Positions 12,276-22,887 of a stretch of 64,000 bases of DNA are shown here, piece after piece. The translations under genes and the position numbers were made by a program. This DNA is from Agrypnia vestita. Its lineage: Eukaryota > Arthropoda > Insecta > Trichoptera > Phryganeidae. Each line of letters opens with the position of its first letter. The first letter of the stretch is position 1. Where the stretch lies: positions 1 through 64,000 of the forward strand of contig JADDOH010003995.1 of the NCBI GenBank assembly GCA_016648135.1. Direction: 5' to 3'. The notes beneath the pieces are model-generated. The model did not search any database and was not told where the DNA came from. It worked only from the letters and a program-made list of their open reading frames with translations.

Positions 12276-15200
12276 ATTATTAAATTGTCCTTCATAATTT
12301 GCTTAGTGTTTGAAAAAAAAGGCTGAGTTGATCCAATGTAACTATTATTATTATTGTCACAGAACGTGGTTTCGGGAGATAACTGAAAACATTACAAATT
12401 AATTTTAAGTTTAATTTATTACTAAATAATGTCTGGATACCAAAGAAAATTGGACACGAGTTCAATTGAAGTATCTTTCTTTATTTTATAGTCACTGAAT
12501 GTCTCCAAAATATGTCACATATTTATTATTACAATGTCCATTTATTTGCTCTAATTAACGCTGTTTCTATTGTTTAGATCATATTCAAGTAAACTCCGTT
12601 CAATTTTTGCTCGTAAGAAGACTTCTCGCCCCGGTATTCCTTTATTTATTACCGCTGGTATTTACTGCACTGGTCTAACGCAGAGATATCGTATTTGTTA
12701 TCGTCATGAATGAATGAATGACCTCGTGTTGCGTGAAGCCTTTTATAAAGATTACGAGAGGTTTGTAGAGCATTCTAGACGATTCCAAAATAATGTTTTA
12801 GTGTGTAGTGGAATGTATTGGAATTTTCGAGAAAATCCGTTTACGAATGATTGACCCTGCATTGCGTGCGTAATATTCGAGAGTTTGCGGACACAGATGA
12901 CTGATCCTACGTTGCGTGACTCCATTGTATTGTTTTCAGTATTCAGTAGGTTTACCATCTCGTTACATAATATATTTAAGGATAAGGATATACATATAAG
13001 GATAAGGATAAGGAGAAAACATTTTTTTCAAACCACTATTTATTGAATAATCAACAAGTTTCGGCACCAATGGTCCCTTCTCAAGATACTATTATTCGTT
13101 GTATCCTATAGCATGAAAAGAAGAAGAAAAAGAAACTATATGCTTTGTAAACATTTATAAAATTTTCTTAAATAAATGAATAAAATATTTTTAAGGGTAC
13201 TTTCAAACATTATTTTACTGAATAGTTACTGTAAGACGGCTTTGTTAGAAGAAGTTTTGTTAATTCACAAGGGTATGCGATAAGGCTTATAAGGCAGTCA
13301 AGTAATTAACATACCATAACGCCGTTATGGTGTATTAATTACGTTACGTAGTTCTGGACAGCGTGGACAGTCTTTCCTTGAACTTCTGACTTCCCTAATA
13401 AAGACAAGTTTGAACGTCTAGCTGTTTCGGGTAATATCTTGATCTATCGATTAAGTACAATATCGTTTCTATGATACATGAACCACACACATCATTAATT
13501 TATTAAAAATAAAATTATGCTTTTTAGTAAAATTATTAATATGTTAATGAGGCGAAATTTTATTTCCGAATTACTGGAAAATGTATCCATCATTACAGGT
13601 ACAAATTTATGCCAATAAAAAAATTGCATTTCATAAAAAAAAGTACGTTATTATATTTTCAAATTACTATGGCTACTTGTCAGCTACCAGATTCTGTTTA
13701 CCTTCGAGTTCTCAAATCTTTTTTTTCATTTTGTTCACGAATATTTCGATAGTTGAGGAAATTTTTTGTTCGCCCCAATTATTTTAAATATTCGAGGTTA
13801 ATACTATTTCTGTAAGTATGAGTTTTAATTATTTTCATGAAACTCAATGAAATAATCGAAAATGATCACTGTAGACTTTAACGACATTATTTTAGTTTTT
13901 ATGTATAACTTCTACCGTGCGTACCTATACAATTTTTTTTAAATTTTGATAATTCATGCAGTAGATCACATTTAAATATTTACTTAATTATTGGGAATGC
14001 GTTATTAATTTCTTACCATTTTTCGGTATTTACATATTTTTATTTTTCGTACTCTAATTCCAGGTAGAGATCTATATTTTTTCTCTTGATGTATTTTTAT
14101 AAAAAAATAAAATAAATATTTTAGTCGCTTGCCTTGCGTTTCGTTTGGGTTGGAGAATTTAAATGTACGTTATAATAATACTAGCATTGAATAAATAATA
14201 ATATTGAAAAAAGCTTATTTATTTTCAGGTTATCTTCTTACCGCTACTGCGTCGCCGGGACCACAAACACGAAAGAGCTTATATATAAGACGGTAATAAA
14301 TTATTGCGTTCTAAAGGGTACATAAATACATTTTCTGAACAAAGTTTATGGGCGAGCAATCTACACATGTCTACTGAGAAAATATCCTATACAAATTTTA
14401 AAAATATATCTGAGAAAGCTGGATGTACATTATATTTATAAATTATATATCTAATATGCTCTTCTTTACCTCATAAGCTTACTTACTCTCGTATAAAATC
14501 CTAAAAAAAATTAATAAGTATATTGAAAAAAATACACGCTTTTATAAAAATTACTAAAAAAGAAAAATATATGAGCATGTCATATGTCTTTTGACACACT
14601 TCCTGATGAATAATTGCTTTAAAATTTGACATAAAGACTTAGATACACCGAATGACAATACAATAATCATTCATAAATTTTACAAAGTCGCGTCAACATT
14701 TGAAATAAAAAAAGATTTAAAATTCTGTAGCGATTAAATATTTTTACAAACCTCGACAGAGGTAACTCAATATTGCTGTATTCAAAATCTATAGAAAATG
14801 GTCAATCAATGTTTGATAATAGAATAAAGACTATATTTTATCAATAGTAATTTATAATGCCAAGATACCATTGACTATTAGAATCTCTGGACCGGTGTTC
14901 AGCTTAATAAAAGTGAAATATTTTATTGCTGGAGCTCGAAGCTCGTAAAGTCATAATTTTGAAAAACTTCATTACAGAAGCAGACTATTATTACAGATAA
15001 TAATTCTGAAATAATTCGTGCTTGTTAGAAATGGGTGTACGTGCCTGCACTCAGAATTGCAGGCAAAACGCAGCAAACGTAAAATATCATTTTCCTATGC
15101 CGTGTCTGTAATTAAACAAGCGCACTTGCACGCACCATGGACAAATTATTAAGATGCAGACATCGTCACTTGTATTTTTTCGCGTTAGAAATATTATTTA

Positions 15201-15780
15201 TTAATCTTGTCAGGAATATAACAGAGAATGTTCACGAAATTTACCGGGTGAGCCAAAACTCTCGTGCTATAAAAATGTGATGAAACTATGTAAACCACTT
15301 TGATTAAAATCGGTACATAATAATTCTTTTCTGTATACTATAAACAATAGATAACTCGTTCTAGGTTTTACATATTTTTATAAATCTATAAAGTTGCTAA
15401 CATGTGTAATAATATTGACAGGTATAAAACCCGGAAAGGAAAAAAGCATCACAAATAATTGTGGAGTTGATACTATTCGCCATAATATTTCCTTGATCTC
15501 TCAGAAAACAAAAATAGCAAGATGCTTTAAAACCAGTAGTATATGATATTATTAACAATATGATTTATAAGTATATTATATTAAAAACAGGCAAAGAGTA
15601 TTTATTAAGGTATAATATAAAATACATTGATAGGTAATAGTAAAAAATAATATATAACAAAAAATTACTCCCATTACACAGAAATAATTAAAATATATAT
15701 ATTTAAGGTGATTAAGTGTTTTTTTTATTTCTTATGTGTTAATTATGTAACGATTTCTAGACATTAGAAGTTTATTTGAT
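12276..15780. other. AT-rich stretch, microsatellite only
   Basis: An AAGGAT-type microsatellite lies at about 12974-13016. AGTTTCGGCACCAATGGTCC (13059-13078) vaguely resembles the motif near Penelope-like 3' ends, but too weakly to call. No supported gene. Confidence 0.4.
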
Positions 15781-15783
15781 AGA

Positions 15784-15915
15784 CATTTGTTACTAATTTT
15801 TTATACAATATTGCTACCGGTTTCGACGTGTCTGTGACATTTACAAGCGTTGTTTAAACTGAGAAAAAAACTTAGAAACCGGTAGCGAATTTGTATAAAA
15901 ATAAGTAGAAAATGT
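15784..15915. repeat. Foldback element with ACCGGTTTC arms
   Basis: Arms GCTACCGGTTTC and GAAACCGGTAGC are perfect complements. Pairing extends outward for about 40 bp with a few mismatches (TTTTATACAA on the left and TTGTATAAAA on the right). The loop is about 50 bp. Likely a short MITE or a piece of one. Confidence 0.55.
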
Positions 15916-16284
15916 AAATCAAAGTATCTCTTCTTTCAAAAAGCGTTTTTTTTATAAAAATGAGATATGTCTCATCAATATTCTTTTTCATTTTCATCAT
16001 CAGCTAAGCTCTTGAGCAAATGTTGAAGCTAATGTTAATAGATAATGAACAAGCATGGAAAAAAGATATTCTGGATCCTTCTCCATGGCGAGACTCTAAA
16101 CTCCGGTTTATCCACTATGTAGGTACGTATATCTGAGGTTGAATCTGGGGATATGCTGAATTTTCATTTTGCTGGCTGCTTAAGTTTATTTTAGCAAAGG
16201 TTACAAGAAAAAAATAAAAATTCCTCACATTTTTTTATGTTTTTTGTTCAGAGCTCGTATTATTGTCGCGTGTATATGTGTGCA

Positions 16285-16327
16285 ATATATGTGAGCAATA
16301 CATCTGCGATGTATTGCTCACATATAT
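16285..16327. repeat. Perfect 20-bp-arm hairpin
   Basis: ATATATGTGAGCAATACATC (16285-16304) and its exact reverse complement (16308-16327) are separated by only three bases. It lies inside a 92-codon AT-rich plus-strand frame (16237-16515) that I do not consider a gene. Confidence 0.8.
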
Positions 16328-16805
16328 TTATGCTATTTTTATTTTTCTCTATTTTTTCTTCGATTTTTCTCTTTTTTCAAATAGGATGCGTTCTTTTCTT
16401 CTCTTTTACCTTTAATTCTAAAGAAAGTCAAAACTTTCTTTGTCTGTTCTTACTTAAACCTTTAATTTTTGATAGGTATAATGTGAAGCTATTATTGTTA
16501 AATATTATTATATAATAAGTTTTTTGCTGTGAAAACTTGTAAGATGGTCTCTGTACTATTAAATATTGATGTGTATGCTGATTTTTACTTGTACTGTTAG
16601 TTTCCAGTTAATCATATGTAAATACAATAATTTCCGTAATGTCCGTAACTTGCTGGATTGACGCTGGAATTAAACATTAGCTAATTAGAATGTGACACGC
16701 AATCAGCACGGGCTCAGGCAACACGCAAGGATTACTCCCACCAAAGTGCACGGTCTTCAAATTTTTTTATGATTATTTTTTAAATTTTGTTTTAGGTGTA
16801 AGTGA

Positions 16806-16935
16806 ATAAGGTCATCACTTAATCGCTTAATCCAGCTCATACAGGTTGTAAGTCCTGGGCCACCGCATAAAAGACTTTTCTCATATAAATAGTTTCATCT
16901 CTGTGAGACTTCTATAATTTGTCTTAATTGAATAA
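16806..16935 (+). repeat. Dispersed repeat family R, copy 3
   Basis: Carries CCAGCTCATACAGGTTGTAA, CCTGGGCCACC, and CTCTGTGAGACTTCTATAAT in the family order, without the upstream half. Confidence 0.7.
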
Positions 16936-17880
16936 GGTCAATTAAAAAAAATTAAATGGTTTTCTATTCATGAATTTTCAGCTTCAAAATCCTGCAATTA
17001 TTATGTATTGCGGTTTCTCACGGGTATACAGCTGTTAAATAAATAAATAAATTTTAGATCATACATACATGTACGCTAATTGAATATTTAGTCAATAAAT
17101 AAGTACTGATTGAACGCTGAAGCACTTTAATCTTGTGATCTTCCATAGGTTTACTGACACAACCTTCCGAAAGACTTTTCTCCTTTTCAATCTCGACGCA
17201 TTCATCTTAATCACCCTGTACGTATGTACATTTACAAGTAAATCTGATAATAAATTATCAATAAGAGCATTCTAGGAGAGAGGCAACATGTTTTATGGAC
17301 GACAATCTTTGAATATTAAACATCAAAGACTTTATTTATTTAATACACACTTTTGGTAATTAAATAGTCTTTTTTTACTACGTAAGTGTATGTCTTAGTC
17401 TGTAATTATTTTATTGAACTATTTATATTAATATGAAAACTACACGTCAATTTTCATTAATACGTTACGTTTTATGACTGTAATGACGCGAATCAAAAAT
17501 CGAGTGGAAAATGCGTGGACAGTACATTTCGTTCAACGGAAAAAGAAGTTCAACGGAACGAAACCACAACTTACTAAAATGAAAAATAGTGTTATTTTAA
17601 TAAATTATTTTATAAGTCAATAATTTACATGCTAATACACTAATATATTTCAATGAAAAACTTATATATCGCGATGGTGGGAGCAAAATTGATTATAAGC
17701 GCACTTCATTATAAGCGCTATTATAAAATTTGTAACATATTTGATTCAAGGATGATGTTCAAGTTTAAACCAATAACTAAACAAAATATTCTTTGGCCAC
17801 TGGTTTAGTTGGAGGGTAGAAGGTGGACTCATTTTCTTTCTACAATATGCGTATACGAGAAATGAAGGATTTATTTACAA
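16936..17880. other. AT-rich stretch, nothing recognised
   Basis: No repeat similarity, inverted ends or supported open frame was found. Confidence 0.4.
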
Positions 17881-17881
17881 A

Positions 17882-18179
17882 CGGAAACAAATAAATTAAA
17901 ATTTAGTGTAATTGCTTTAAAAATTTCATTTATACTAAACAGAATATTAGTTAACTTAGTTAAAACCACTACCACCACTACCATAATTCACATAAACCCA
18001 CAAATCCCCAAATTATACGGCTTACTAAAAGTCCATAAAGATAACAACCCCATTAGACTCGTAGTTTCTGGTAGTGGTTTTTACTAAGTTAACTAACATT
18101 ATGTTACAATTTCTAACCACAAAGTTAATGCTTTAAATATAAATAATATTTATACTAAATTTTATTTTATTTGTTTCCG
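17882..18179. repeat. Nested foldback enclosing a Penelope-like RT fragment
   Basis: Inner arms of 27 bp (17947-17973 and 18070-18096) pair with one mismatch and begin TTAGTTAACTTAGT. Outer arms pair as CGGAAACAAATAAA (17882-17895) with its complement at 18166-18179, followed inward by AAATTTAGT on both sides. The space between the inner arms is filled by a reverse transcriptase fragment listed separately. The ends do not show an obvious target duplication. Confidence 0.6.
17998..18069 (+). pseudogene. Penelope-like reverse transcriptase motif, fragment
   Basis: A 24-codon plus-strand stretch reads PQIPKLYGLLKVHK and then NNPIRLVVS. This resembles the conserved P-x-x-YGLPK-x-HK ... PxRPIVS block of reverse transcriptases, and is typical of Penelope-like elements. 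It lies 240 bp upstream of the Penelope-like endonuclease remnant, in the same orientation, so both may come from one element. The rest of the RT domain, including the catalytic YxDD, is missing. Assignment is by motif recognition. Confidence 0.55.
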
Positions 18180-18307
18180 ATATTTATATCGTTGAAATGA
18201 ATTAGTTATTTTTTCCAAAAAGCTTAGAAGAAAATATGTAAGTAAATGGGTAGGATATTTTCTTTGTGGAACAACGGAGTAGAAATGTGTAGAACTGAAA
18301 TAGTTAT

Positions 18308-19055
18308 TTGGGAGAGGGAAATGAGTCACAGCGGAAGAATGTCCCACTTTGCGACTGTCTAAGACACATTTTTACTGCAGGTAAAGGATTTATTCTTGCA
18401 CAATTAAATCCCTTAGTAAACAAGACGTATTTTGGTTACCAGAAGCGACAGATACAACGCGTCATAAGTACGAGGTCTGTTCGCCCTGAAAAACATACAG
18501 AACCTGAGTGCAAAGGCATCGCCTTTCTGCCCTTTGTCCAAAGCGTTACAGACAGAATTGCCAGAGCTCTCAAGAAAAGAGACATTAAGACAGTTTTTGG
18601 TGCCAACTTCAAAATTAAAGATATGTTGAGATCAGCAAAGGATCGAGATCGCTTAGAAACGGACGGTGTGTATAGACTCGATTGTCAAGACTGCGATAAA
18701 GTATACGTGGGGCAAACGGCGCGTACCATTTCCAAAAGGGTCAACGAGCACAAACGGGCATGCAAGCTCGGTCATCCCGGAAAAATCAGCACTGGCTGAG
18801 CATTTTCTGGATACCGGCCATCATTTTGCATTCGAACCGAAAATCCTTGGAAAGCCTAAGAGTCACCATGCGCGTCTTATAAAGGAAGCACTAGAAATTT
18901 ACAAGCATCCGATAAACATTAATAGAGATGATGGTCTCAAATTAAAAACATCTTGGTATCCGGCGCTTCAAAGTCATTCTCGTCGCAGACTCCGCAGAGA
19001 TAGTGATCAGACAACAGATGAATCATACATACAACACAATATAAACACATCATGA
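18308..19055 (+). pseudogene. Penelope-like element, GIY-YIG endonuclease region
   Basis: In the first frame (18308-18799) a basic linker leads to the GIY-YIG signature: GVY at 18665-18673 and YVG at 18704-18712, followed by RTISKRVNEH, which holds the arginine and the NEH stretch expected in the nuclease core. At about 18780 one extra base (in GGAAAAATCAG) shifts the frame. The domain then continues in the frame ending at 19055 with AEHFLDTGHHFAFE and IKEALEIYKHP, matching the end of Penelope-like polyproteins. These proteins combine a reverse transcriptase with this C-terminal nuclease, which nicks the target for priming. The RT domain is missing apart from the fragment at 17998. The element is inactive. 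Confidence 0.75.
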
Positions 19056-19290
19056 CTTCGGCACGGTATTGCAAGCTGATACTTAACCACAACACCAACA
19101 TTCAAGACAACACATCAGCCCTGATGATGGACCCTGCAATGGGATCCGAAACGTCGGCCCGAAAGGTCGTAATAACACGGCATAATACCCCAGCAAACAC
19201 AAACTTGAAGATTCTGAGTGGCCGTGAAAACCTAAGAACATTCTTAAGACGTATTTTAAAAAAAATATTCCCAACCGAGTCTCTTAAGTA
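19056..19290 (+). mobile_element. Penelope-like element 3' region
   Basis: Holds CTGATGATGGACCCTGCAAT followed by GGGATCCGAAACGTCGGC, a motif that recurs at 47555 and 47509 (inverted), and more weakly at 52473. The shared block then runs through GGCCGTGAAAACCTAAGAAC. The 79-codon frame open here is probably not a separate protein. Confidence 0.6.
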
Positions 19291-19291
19291 A

Positions 19292-19650
19292 AAATGTCTT
19301 CTTTTTATAAAGAACGACTTACTTACTAAGACATTGTACTTTTTAAGAGTTTTCATAACTGATTTAAAATTAAATGGTAAATTTGTGATATTTTTTAAAC
19401 AACGCGAACTATTGGCACCAGACGTGGTGCCAAATTGAGGACAAGGAATTTCCGTTAGTTCATATCTATTTATTTAGGTAGTCGTTAGTGGTAACCAAGT
19501 TGGTTAACCAATTGCAAATTTGAATTATTTAAAATAATTTTAAAAAAAATGATGTAAACCCTCACAAAATCTGGATTTATTATTCATTGTGTACTATTCT
19601 ATTTTTTACAAATAAATCAAAGAATCTATAATAGTAAAACACATATATAC
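19292..19650. other. Intervening AT-rich sequence
   Basis: Nothing recognised apart from a short GGCACCA...GTGGTGCC inverted word at 19414-19431. Confidence 0.4.
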
Positions 19651-19654
19651 AACT

Positions 19655-19850
19655 TAGTCTATCATTGGTAGAATTGGCGAACGATACATTGTGTAAAGTG
19701 ATCAGGTAAGCCAGCCGTACGATAGCTCGTAAGCCCTATGAATACCCAAAACAGACTCCTGTACCTACCTACTATATACTATATAAAAAATAGCTTCGTC
19801 TCCATGGGACTTCCAAAACATGTTATATATCTTGAATAATAAATCACTAC
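19655..19850 (+). repeat. Dispersed repeat family R, copy 4
   Basis: Carries GAATTGGCGAACGATACATT, AAGTGATCAGGTAAGCCAGC and ATAGCTTCGTCTCCATGGGA in family order. The middle (CGTACGATAGCTCGTAAGCC) matches the variant seen at 27720 and 54200 on the other strand. Confidence 0.65.
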
Positions 19851-20511
19851 TTATTTTACATTACTTGGAACGACTGAAAAAGGAAATTGCAATATTTTGT
19901 GGTTGATTTATTTACACTTTATTTTGGATTATATATATTGCAGTATTAACATTTCCCTTCGTATGACCTACCACAGATGTAAGCGCTGCATTATTTATAT
20001 TTCCTGTTTAATTTTAATGTCTTGAGATATTTTTAAAAGGCATCAGGATACGTGAGCAAAGAAACTTCAGTAATAATTTGAACCAAGTCATTCGAGCCAA
20101 CTGGTGAGCGAAAATTAACGTAATTGCAAAGATTGCAATAAACGATAAATATTTAAGACCGTCTAGAAATTTGAAAATAATTATTAAAGAATAAATGGCT
20201 ATATGAATCATTTAAAAAATAACCGTAAATAATTAATGAGTTCTACCAACTTGCAATGTTACTGTTCAAATAACGGAATTAAAAATGGATCATCTACATG
20301 CATAAATTAAAATATATATATTGATTGTTTCGGAGGTAAATTAGTAGTCACTGCACAATCTCACATATGGAAATAAAAACACTTGTTTTAAGTTCGACAT
20401 TTTTTTATATAAATATATAGCTTTAAATTATATTCCACATAATCAATCATGCCATTTATTATAGGACTCACATACTTCCCATTACCCAGTTAGCGCTAGC
20501 CCGGTTAAAAG
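19851..20511. other. AT-rich stretch, nothing recognised
   Basis: A 65-codon minus-strand frame at 20014-20211 is hydrophobic and unremarkable. No repeat similarity was found. Confidence 0.4.
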
Positions 20512-20522
20512 TAGGGGAAGGT

Positions 20523-20554
20523 GGTGTCAAAAGTAACAGGTGTCGATTGTAACA
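20523..20554 (+). repeat. 16-bp motif copies 1-2 (left end of pogo-like element)
   Basis: GGTGTCAAAAGTAACA (20523-20538) is followed directly by GGTGTCGATTGTAACA (20539-20554). The first overlaps the TIR. These are candidate transposase binding sites. Confidence 0.8.
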
Positions 20555-20879
20555 GTCGCCGTATATTTTTAAATAATGGTCATTTAATGGAACAAGCAGT
20601 ACCGTCTATTAGACGGGATCAATAGCTATCAAAGAACGCCATTTTGCGTTAAAATCAGTTTGAAAGTATCGGTATATTGGATATCGTCGTATTTCGGCCT
20701 AGTGAAGTAAAAAAATCATTAAATAGTCATCTTTTTGTATTCGTCAAATTGTAAGTATTTTTTATTGTTTTATTGTGTGTTAGTATTCAGAATATTGTTT
20801 ATTATCATGATGTGTGTATCTTTTAACGGCTTTGTTAATAGTTTAAGATAAAACATAACCTTAATGCAATGTGGCGAAA

Positions 20880-20935
20880 GGTGTCAATTGTAACAGTGTA
20901 AAGGGTGTCAATTGTAACATGTTACAATTGACACT
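20880..20935. repeat. 16-bp motif copies 3-5 (upstream of the transposase start)
   Basis: GGTGTCAATTGTAACA occurs at 20880-20895 and 20904-20919, and an inverted copy at 20920-20935 forms a palindrome with the second. They sit 60-120 bp before the ATG at 20998, so they could also act on expression of the gene. Confidence 0.8.
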
Positions 20936-20997
20936 TTCGAGATAATAATGTAATGTAATTGGAAGTTAATGTCATTTTGGGTTCCTGGTTGTTAAAA

Positions 20998-21270
20998 ATG
21001 GTTAAACCTAGAGAACGAAAGACAATTAGGGGAAAAACATCCAAAGAAACCTTTGAGAAGGCACACTTTTATAAAAAAATTTATAAAAAAATGGAAACGT
21101 GTCAATAAGAAAAGCAGCCAAGCATATCGAAATATGATACGTATCTCCTCATAGATACATGGAACGCATCAAAAAAGATGGATCTGTCTCAGTATTAGGA
21201 TATCTACCCCACAACAAGCTATTATCTAATCAGAAAAAGAATTATCTGACTACTATGAATTTTAATAAAT
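20998..21270 (+). pseudogene. Pogo-like transposase N-terminus (psq-type helix-turn-helix)
   Basis: The ATG at 20998 opens MVKPRERKTIRGKTSKETFE, a basic start like that of pogo/jerky-type transposases. The first frame stops at 21106. In the neighbouring frame from about 21105 the family pattern continues: IRKAAKHIEI, a stop at the next codon, then SPHRYMERIKKDGSVSVLGY and LPHNKLLSNQKKNYL. RKAAK followed by an S/T-x-x-RY-type helix is the usual psq DNA-binding domain. One frameshift and one nonsense change are therefore visible. The catalytic domain that should follow is absent. Family assignment comes from remembered family patterns. Confidence 0.6.
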
Positions 21271-21282
21271 TCTAATTTTTTC

Positions 21283-21745
21283 ATTCCTCACTCTATCGAC
21301 CAAAGATTTTACACACAAGCGTCATAGTGACCGCATTTTCACCGCATTCAGTCTACTTTCATTCCTCTTTTGCCAATTCCAGGCTTCACTTCCATACATC
21401 AGGGTTGGCACTAGAACGCTATTATGTACCGCTAGTCTTGCTTCCTTTGACAAATTCTTTTTGGCCATAATTGCATGAGGCTCATGCATATATGAGGCGA
21501 GTGTTGAAAGCAATAGGAATAGAAGGCGTCCGTGAAAGACCTGGCACGATCAGATACTACAAGTATTTGAGGATGGCCCTATTTAAAGCCGCAAACAATC
21601 GTAGAACTTGTATGAGAAGATGTATGAATGTGGCCAAAGCAAAAGTGGTGTGCCAGGATAGAAGAGTGTGGTGTTCATTCCTCTCTGCATACCCCTGCGA
21701 GGAAATGGCGTGATGGTTAGTTAGTTTGTTAGTCAAAATAAATTA
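21283..21745. mobile_element. RTE LINE 3' end inserted in the pogo-like element, 5' part inverted
   Basis: The left part (21283 to about 21480) encodes on the minus strand SKEARLAVHNSVLVPTLMYG, then SEAWNWQKRNESRLNAVKM, a region just after the RTE reverse transcriptase. The right part (about 21480-21720) encodes on the plus strand the very end of the same protein: RCMNVAKAKVVCQDRRVW and a closing SAYPCEEMA before the stop. It ends in TTAG-rich tail repeats. The two halves thus point in opposite directions and meet near 21480. The copy at 55140-55553 shows both parts in normal order. An inverted 5' part joined to a sense 3' end is the outcome expected from twin priming. Confidence 0.65.
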
Positions 21746-21866
21746 TCAACAACTATTACTCCAATAACATCAACAACTCAACTCTGACATATCCCACTGG
21801 TTGGGATGAAGTTGGTATGGCTTCGAAAGATTAGCTGATTGCATTTATCAGAAGGAATCCTTCGTA
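21746..21866 (+). mobile_element. Pogo-like element, interior between LINE insertion and zinc-finger frame
   Basis: Sequence after the TTAG-rich LINE tail includes TGGTTGGGATGAAGTTGGTA and looks like transposon interior. No catalytic aspartate context could be recognised. Confidence 0.35.
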
Positions 21867-22121
21867 TTGAGTAACAAAGCTGCAAAAAATAAGCAATATA
21901 AAAGAAGAACAAAACCTTGTATAATAACCGAGAAAAAAGAAGAAACTGATGATGCTTTATGTTTAATTTGTACCAAACCATATTCAACAAGCAAAGAGGG
22001 CAGGATCCAGTGTTCCTCCTGTATATTATGGGCGCATGAGAATTGTGCCCAAACCAAACAATTAAATATGAATGTGAATCTGATAATGATTGAGCAATTT
22101 GAACTACTTTCACGGTATTAA
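21867..22121 (+). pseudogene. Pogo-like transposase C-terminal PHD-like zinc finger
   Basis: A plus-strand frame with a lysine-rich start and then CLICTKPYSTSKEGRIQCSS, followed by CILWAHENCAQ. The spacing C-x2-C ... C-x2-C-x4-H-x2-C fits the first part of a PHD-type zinc finger, as found at the C-terminus of many insect pogo/jerky-type transposases. Just after it the likely original ending (an acidic Y-E-C-E-S-D-N-D tail followed by TGA) lies in another frame, so there is a further shift near 22065. The position just inside the right TIR agrees with the C-terminal end of the transposase. Confidence 0.55.
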
Positions 22122-22296
22122 AATTATTTTAGGGAAGCATATTAAATTAGATTTTTTTCTAATTATTTTATAAGTTTTGGTTTCTATAATTAGATAATTT
22201 GTTTTGTTTTTATGTATCTTACAACTTTATAGTCATTTAGTACATAAAAATATACCTAATAAAAATAAGTAGATACATTATGTTTTGTGCGACTTA

Positions 22297-22354
22297 TGTT
22301 ACAATTGACACCACGAGTGTTACTATCGACACCACTGTGGTGTCAAATGTAACA
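22297..22354. repeat. 16-bp motif copies 6-8 (right subterminal)
   Basis: TGTTACAATTGACACC (22297-22312) and TGTTACTATCGACACC (22318-22333) are in reverse orientation, and GGTGTCAAATGTAACA (22339-22354) is in forward orientation. The ninth copy (22514-22529) is part of the right TIR. Confidence 0.8.
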
Positions 22355-22541
22355 GTTTTCTTCTTTTTTTAATTTTCAAATAAACAAAAATTCTTAATAC
22401 CTTCAATTTTTTTAACCATACACTTAGTTCCTAAATATATGGAAGTGCTTTGAAAAAAAAAATCAGGTAATTTAACCGGTTAATTATTTTGTTATAAACC
22501 AGAATGTCTATTTTGTTACTTTTGACACCACCTTCCCCTAC

Positions 22542-22885
22542 TCAGCGAGCTCTTCTTTGTTCCCCACGGTTCTTCTCTGATTTATTGAAATTAAATGTTT
22601 GAGTCTGCAGATAGTGGTTAAATTATTTATTACATTTCTTTTAATAGTTTATTCCTGGCATTTGTTTGACAAATTAATAAACACATGATATATTAACGCG
22701 TCTTACTTAATTAGTTAACGATTAATTATTAATAAATAAATATGACTAATTCTGAGATCGACTCCCTGCGGTTTGACATAGTTTTATATTTTATTCATAT
22801 TTGTTATTATTTTATAATCATTATATAGTATGTAATAACATTACAAATAATAATGATATTATATTATTATGATTATGCTAATACT
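22542..22885. other. AT-rich stretch, nothing recognised
   Basis: TA-rich sequence without inverted ends or open frames. Confidence 0.4.
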
Positions 22886-22887
22886 AT

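Larger units (their letters stand above)
20514..22538 (+). mobile_element. Pogo-like DNA transposon, deleted and interrupted
   Basis: Perfect terminal inverted repeats of 25 bp begin GGGGAAGGTGGTGTCAAAAG. The element is flanked on both sides by TA (20512-20513 and 22539-22540), the target used by Tc1/mariner/pogo transposases; the base next to each TA also fits the inverted symmetry. The interior keeps the start of a transposase gene (20998-21245) and a C-terminal zinc-finger region (21867-22110). The central DDE catalytic region is not found, and an RTE LINE copy lies where it should be. Nine copies of a 16-bp motif lie near the two ends. The element is a deletion derivative that cannot move by itself. 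Confidence 0.75.

Noticed and set aside
13055..13085. Penelope-like 3' motif on the minus strand
   Set aside because: Similarity to the block at 19120 is limited to a few words and is not supported by flanking sequence.
16237..16515. 92-codon plus-strand open frame
   Set aside because: T-rich sequence giving phenylalanine runs; it contains a perfect hairpin and has no known motif.
18308..19055. A host GIY-YIG nuclease gene
   Set aside because: The frame is broken, the flanking sequence is transposon-like, and the linker and C-terminus match Penelope-like elements.
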